Shown piece after piece: positions 5,444-7,943 of a stretch of DNA of 7,943 bases (the first letter of the stretch is position 1; each line of letters begins with the position of its first letter). Origin of the DNA: an uncultured Alistipes sp. (GTDB taxonomy: Bacteria > Bacteroidota > Bacteroidia > Bacteroidales > Rikenellaceae); the NCBI GenBank assembly GCA_947178455.1, contig CAMWYI010000083.1, positions 1-7,943 of the forward strand, in the 5' to 3' direction. Made by a program: the position numbers and the translations under genes. The notes under the pieces were generated by a model. The model saw only the letters and a program-made list of their open reading frames with translations. It ran no database searches and was not told the DNA's origin.

Positions 5444-6415
5444 ATGCAAACCAACGACCAACTGCTCGCGGCCATCGAAACCTATCTGGCCCAATGCGAA
5501 TTGCCTGCCGAACCCGAACTGCTCTATGCTCCGATCGGTTATTCGATGACGGGCGGCGGCAAACGATTGCGCCCGATGCTGGTGCTGCTGGCCTGCGGAT
5601 TGTATGCCGACGACGTGCGTCCGGCGCTTCCGGCTGCGGCTGCCGTCGAGATGTTCCACAACTTTACGCTCCTGCACGATGACATCATGGATCATGCCGC
5701 CGTGCGTCGCGGCAAGCCGTCGGTCTTCGCCAAGTGGGGCGAGAACGCGGCGATTCTTTCGGGCGACGCGATGCTGATTTGCGCCTACCGGCTGTTGGCC
5801 CAGAGCCCCGAAGCACGTTTGCCCGAATTATTAAAGGTCTTCAACGAAATGGCTTTGCAGGTGTGCGAGGGGCAGCAGTACGACATGGATTTCGAGCAGA
5901 AACCCAAAGTGTCGGTGGTCGAATACATGCACATGATCGAGTTGAAAACGTCGGTGTTGCTGGCGGGTTCGGCCGTCATCGGGGCCTTGCTCGGCGGGGC
6001 TTCGGAGGAGGATTGCCGCAAGTTGCAGCGGTTCGGCGTGGAGCTGGGATTGGCGTTCCAGTTGCAGGACGACCTGCTGGACAGCTACGGCGACGAACGG
6101 CTGGGCAAGGTCATCGGCGGCGACATCCTCGAAGGCAAGAAAACCTACCTGATGATTACGGCCATGAGCCATGCCGACGAGGCCGACCGCGAGGTGTTGC
6201 GTTCGACCTACCGCCGTGCGGATTTGTCCGACACCGAGAAAATCGCGGCGGTCAAGGCGGTTTACGACCGTTACGACGTGCCGCGTCTGACCGAACAGCA
6301 GATTTCGGTGCGGTTCGAGCGCGCCTTGTCGATTTTGGAGACGCTCGCCGCCGATTCGGCGCGTGTACAACAGCTCAAAATTTTTGCCGGAGGGTTGTTG
6401 GGACGCAAAAAATAA
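5444..6415 (+). CDS. Polyprenyl diphosphate synthase (short-chain trans-isoprenyl type)
   Basis: The 323-residue enzyme condenses isopentenyl diphosphate with allylic diphosphates to build isoprenoid chains for quinones or lipid carriers. Both aspartate-rich metal sites are intact: DDIMD (79-83) and DDLLD (209-213). GGGKRLRP (37-44) and RRGKPSV (88-94) bind diphosphate, and the Lys-Thr motif is LKTS (167-170). The first Asp motif has two residues between the Asp pair and the last Asp, without the insertion typical of many bacterial FPP synthases. Phe74, five residues before the motif, would limit chain length by the rule worked out for archaeal-type GGPP synthases, so a C15-C20 product is my inference. 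The ATG follows GATAAAA. The U32 gene begins 9 nt after the stop, so the two are almost certainly co-transcribed. Confidence 0.94.
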   Translation: MQTNDQLLAAIETYLAQCELPAEPELLYAPIGYSMTGGGKRLRPMLVLLACGLYADDVRPALPAAAAVEMFHNFTLLHDDIMDHAAVRRGKPSVFAKWGENAAILSGDAMLICAYRLLAQSPEARLPELLKVFNEMALQVCEGQQYDMDFEQKPKVSVVEYMHMIELKTSVLLAGSAVIGALLGGASEEDCRKLQRFGVELGLAFQLQDDLLDSYGDERLGKVIGGDILEGKKTYLMITAMSHADEADREVLRSTYRRADLSDTEKIAAVKAVYDRYDVPRLTEQQISVRFERALSILETLAADSARVQQLKIFAGGLLGRKK

Positions 6416-6424
6416 GATTCCGCC

Positions 6425-7663
6425 ATGCTGCGTTCCGACATAGAAATCATGGCGCCCGTAGGCTCTTACGAGGCGTTGGCCGCTGCTATCGGGGCAGGGG
6501 CTGATTCGGTCTATTTCGGGGTCGGAAAGTTGAACATGCGTTCGGCGTCGGCGGCCAACTTCACGCTCGACGACCTCGCCTGCATCGTGCGCATCGCCCA
6601 TGAGGCGGGGGTCAAGACCTATCTGACGGTCAACACGGTCGTCTATGAAGACGAAATCCGTACGGTGCATGAAGTCATCGACTGCGCCCGCCGCGAGGGG
6701 GTCGACGCCATTATCGCCACCGACATGGCCGCCATTCTGTACGCGCGCCGCATCGGGCAGGAGGTACATATCTCGACCCAAAGCAACATATCCAACTCCG
6801 AAGCCGTGCGTTTCTTCGCGCAGTGGGCCGATACGGTGGTGCTGGCGCGTGAGCTGACCCTCGAACAGGTGGCCGCCATTCATCGCGAAATCGTCGAAAA
6901 CGATATTCGCGGGCCGCGCGGCGAGTTGGTCGAAATCGAAATGTTCGCGCATGGGGCGCTCTGCATGTCGATTTCGGGCAAATGCTACTTGTCGCTCTAC
7001 GAAACCAACTGCTCGGCCAATCGGGGCGCGTGCCGCCAGCTTTGCCGACGCAAATACACGGTGCGCGACCGCGAAACCGGTGCCGAACTCGACATCGACG
7101 GACGCTATGTGCTGTCTCCCAAAGATTTGTGCACGGTCGACTTTCTCGACAAGATGCTTGCGGCCGGCGTGCGGGTACTGAAAATCGAAGGCCGTGCGCG
7201 CGGGGCCGAATACGTGAAACGGGTGGTCGAGACCTACGATGCGGCGCTGCGGGCAATCGAAGCGGGCACCTATACGCCCGAAGCGGCGGCCGGATACAAA
7301 GAACGGCTCGCGACGGTTTTCAATCGCGGATTCTGGGAGGGATATTATGCCGGACGTCCGGTCGTGGAGCACAGTCCGGCTTACGGGTCGTCGGCCACGC
7401 GGCGCAAGGTCTACGTGGGCAAGGTGACCAATTTCTACAAGAAAATTTCGGTCGCCGAAGTGCTGGTCGAAGCGGCTCCGCTCGCGGTCGGCGAGGAGAT
7501 ATTCTTCATGGGCCCCACGACGGGGGTGGCTGAACAGCGGCTTGAAGAGCTGCACGGGCCCGACGGCGAAGTCGTCGGGACGGTCGAACAAGGCTGCTTG
7601 TGCGCTATCCGCACGCCCGGTCTCGTCCGTCGCGGCGACCAACTCTACAAATTCCAGCTTTAA
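6425..7663 (+). CDS. U32 family protein (TrhP/RlhA-like Fe-S hydroxylase, annotated peptidase U32)
   Basis: Proteins of the U32 group were named as collagenase-like peptidases, but several bacterial members (TrhP, RlhA, UbiU/UbiV) are Fe-S proteins needed for prephenate-dependent hydroxylation of tRNA, 23S rRNA or ubiquinone precursors. The 412-residue product has the N-terminal barrel (IMAPVGSYEAL, 8-18; GADSVYFG, 25-32), STQSNISN (118-125) and the core signature FAHGALCMSISGKCYLS (174-190) with NRGACRQLCRRKY (199-211). Likely cluster ligands are Cys180, Cys187, Cys203 (or Cys207) and Cys236 in SPKDLC. LKIEGRARG (252-260) follows. Residues about 328-412 form the extra C-terminal beta domain (YVGKVTNFYKK onwards) typical of TrhP-like members, favouring an RNA target. 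It is shorter than E. coli TrhP (about 450). The start is 9 nt after the prenyl synthase stop. Family secure; substrate uncertain. Confidence 0.9.
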   Translation: MLRSDIEIMAPVGSYEALAAAIGAGADSVYFGVGKLNMRSASAANFTLDDLACIVRIAHEAGVKTYLTVNTVVYEDEIRTVHEVIDCARREGVDAIIATDMAAILYARRIGQEVHISTQSNISNSEAVRFFAQWADTVVLARELTLEQVAAIHREIVENDIRGPRGELVEIEMFAHGALCMSISGKCYLSLYETNCSANRGACRQLCRRKYTVRDRETGAELDIDGRYVLSPKDLCTVDFLDKMLAAGVRVLKIEGRARGAEYVKRVVETYDAALRAIEAGTYTPEAAAGYKERLATVFNRGFWEGYYAGRPVVEHSPAYGSSATRRKVYVGKVTNFYKKISVAEVLVEAAPLAVGEEIFFMGPTTGVAEQRLEELHGPDGEVVGTVEQGCLCAIRTPGLVRRGDQLYKFQL

Positions 7664-7717
7664 AAAAGCTGTTCTAAACGCGGTAACCCGTTGCTGTGCT
7701 CTCGACGGTCATCGTCG
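7655..7717 (+). terminator. Candidate 3' hairpins after the U32 gene
   Basis: Three small dyads follow one another. CAGCTTT-AAA-AAAGCTG (7655-7671) is perfect and contains the stop codon. AACG/CGTT with GG/CC and one bulged base spans 7677-7692. CGACG-GTCAT-CGTCG spans 7703-7717. None is followed by a proper T run, so termination may be weak or Rho-assisted, or may happen further on near 7816-7840. Confidence 0.35.
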
Positions 7718-7732
7718 CTCTCACCGGTCTCT

Positions 7733-7815
7733 TTATAAAAACTTCGGTAACGGCGCAGGAACGTTCCGATGCTCGACAACCGCCCGCCGCGCTTAAAACG
7801 GCGTTCTTAACGCCG
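7733..7815 (-). repeat. Extended terminator repeat, copy 3
   Basis: It contains TTATAAAA (7733-7740), ACGGCGCAG (7750-7758), the perfect palindrome GGAACGTTCC (7758-7767) and the 39-bp core (7777-7815). It is collinear with copy 2 except for four extra bases after TTATAAAA. Unlike copies 1 and 2 it lies beyond the 3' end of a plus-strand gene, in the orientation that would serve a minus-strand transcript from the right. Confidence 0.78.
7789..7815 (-). terminator. Intrinsic terminator for a leftward transcript from beyond the window
   Basis: Minus strand: CGGCGTT-AAG-AACGCCG (7799-7815) followed by TTTTAAGCGC, the same form as the efp and ung terminators with another stem sequence. An A/T pair extends the stem to 8 bp. 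With AAAA on one flank and CTTTT a few bases beyond the other, it may also slow rightward transcription from the U32 gene. Confidence 0.65.
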
Positions 7816-7816
7816 T

Positions 7817-7840
7817 GTACCTTTTGATGTCAAAAGGTAC
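7817..7840. repeat. Perfect 10-bp inverted repeat with 4-nt loop
   Basis: GTACCTTTTG (7817-7826), ATGT (7827-7830) and CAAAAGGTAC (7831-7840) form a perfect dyad one base beyond the copy 3 stem. It contains the stop codon of the minus-strand open frame at 7830-7832 and the ATG of a plus-strand open frame at 7827-7829. Confidence 0.7.
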
Positions 7841-7943
7841 CGAAAACCATCCGCACGGTTTCACTTGCGGGCGTTTCAGTCAGCGACTGCTGAACGAACA
7901 CGAAAGACTGCGCTTTTCGCACGTTCGTTCCGGGCGCTCCCGA
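7830..7943 (-). CDS. Possible 3' end of an unidentified minus-strand gene (partial)
   Basis: A minus-strand frame is open from the window edge to a TGA at 7830-7832: 37 codons ending ETVRMVFGTF. Its stop lies 14 nt before the stem of the copy 3 terminator, which parallels efp and ung (stop, then terminator). Against it, the same DNA is packed with inverted repeats, another frame (plus strand from 7827) is open too, and I recognise no domain. It could be the tail of a real gene or a structured repeat that happens to lack stops. The 5' end is outside the window. Confidence 0.3.
   Translation of the reverse strand, partial: SGAPGTNVRKAQSFVFVQQSLTETPASETVRMVFGTF
7841..7943. other. Structured sequence at the right edge
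   Basis: Beyond the 7817-7840 dyad there are further hairpins: AAACC/GGTTT (7844-7848 and 7857-7861), CAGTC-AGC-GACTG (7877-7889), and a long one joining GAACGAAC to GTTCGTTC (7892-7899 and 7923-7930) with an inner CGAAA/TTTCG (7901-7905 and 7915-7919). Nearly every dyad follows directly on the last. The density suggests a structured RNA or repeat element running on past the window edge. Confidence 0.45.

Noticed and set aside
5831..7642. 603-codon open frame on the minus strand across the prenyl synthase and U32 genes
   Set aside because: It is antisense to two genes with intact catalytic motifs; long stop-free antisense frames are common in GC-rich coding DNA. The translation is rich in Arg, His and Gly with no domain or membrane pattern.
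7827..7943. Plus-strand open frame beginning MSKGTENHPHG and running to the window edge
   Set aside because: Its ATG sits in the loop of a perfect inverted repeat, no plus-strand promoter precedes it, and the region is dominated by dyads. The minus-strand frame fits the terminator orientation better, though neither is secure.
1..7943. Mobile element, CRISPR array, defence or phage genes
   Set aside because: All long genes are housekeeping types with consistent composition. The three repeats are dispersed near gene ends, not arranged with regular spacers, and no transposase or integrase motif was seen in any frame.

Overview
This looks like a core chromosomal segment from a GC-rich member of the Bacteroidota, possibly Alistipes or a relative (Rikenellaceae). 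The evidence is four well-formed Bacteroidota-type promoters (-33 TTTG-like, about 20 nt, -7 TAnnTTTG), A/T-rich leaders without Shine-Dalgarno sequences, and gene types usual for the phylum (THUMP-like methyltransferase, ROK kinase, BrkB/YihY protein, EF-P). The genus is a guess from base composition and gene style; no marker gene in the window fixes it.

Layout. Five genes run leftwards: efp (43-630), ung (906-1568), a YihY/BrkB-type membrane protein (1614-2951), a THUMP-like SAM methyltransferase (3013-4170) and a ROK sugar kinase (4228-5232). Two genes run rightwards: a polyprenyl diphosphate synthase (5444-6415) and a U32-family protein (6425-7663), 9 nt apart. The two groups diverge from a compact region (5233-5443) holding back-to-back promoters whose upstream parts interleave. 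Promoter positions suggest four transcription units: ROK kinase-methyltransferase; YihY-ung; efp alone; prenyl synthase-U32. The YihY promoter lies in the last codons and just past the stop of the methyltransferase.

Functions are mostly housekeeping: translation of polyproline stretches (EF-P), uracil excision from DNA (Ung), sugar phosphorylation (ROK), isoprenoid chain building, and a probable Fe-S hydroxylase of RNA or a small molecule (U32). No defence system, phage, transposase, CRISPR array, tRNA or rRNA was seen.

The unusual material is intergenic. A 39-bp element occurs three times in the same orientation (1-39, 865-903, 7777-7815). Its flank is conserved, and its 7-bp stem changes sequence between copies while always pairing perfectly around a fixed CTT loop. 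Read on the minus strand each copy is a hairpin followed by TTTTAAGCGC; two sit 2-3 nt past the efp and ung stops, so they act most plausibly as intrinsic terminators built from a repeat family. Copies 2 and 3 share a longer 66-bp ungapped match, and a possible fourth relative, without the stem, lies in the prenyl synthase leader. The 695-864 spacer and the right edge (7799-7943) are dense with hairpins. The right edge also has a minus-strand frame open to the window end that stops just before the third terminator, so an unseen leftward transcript probably ends there.
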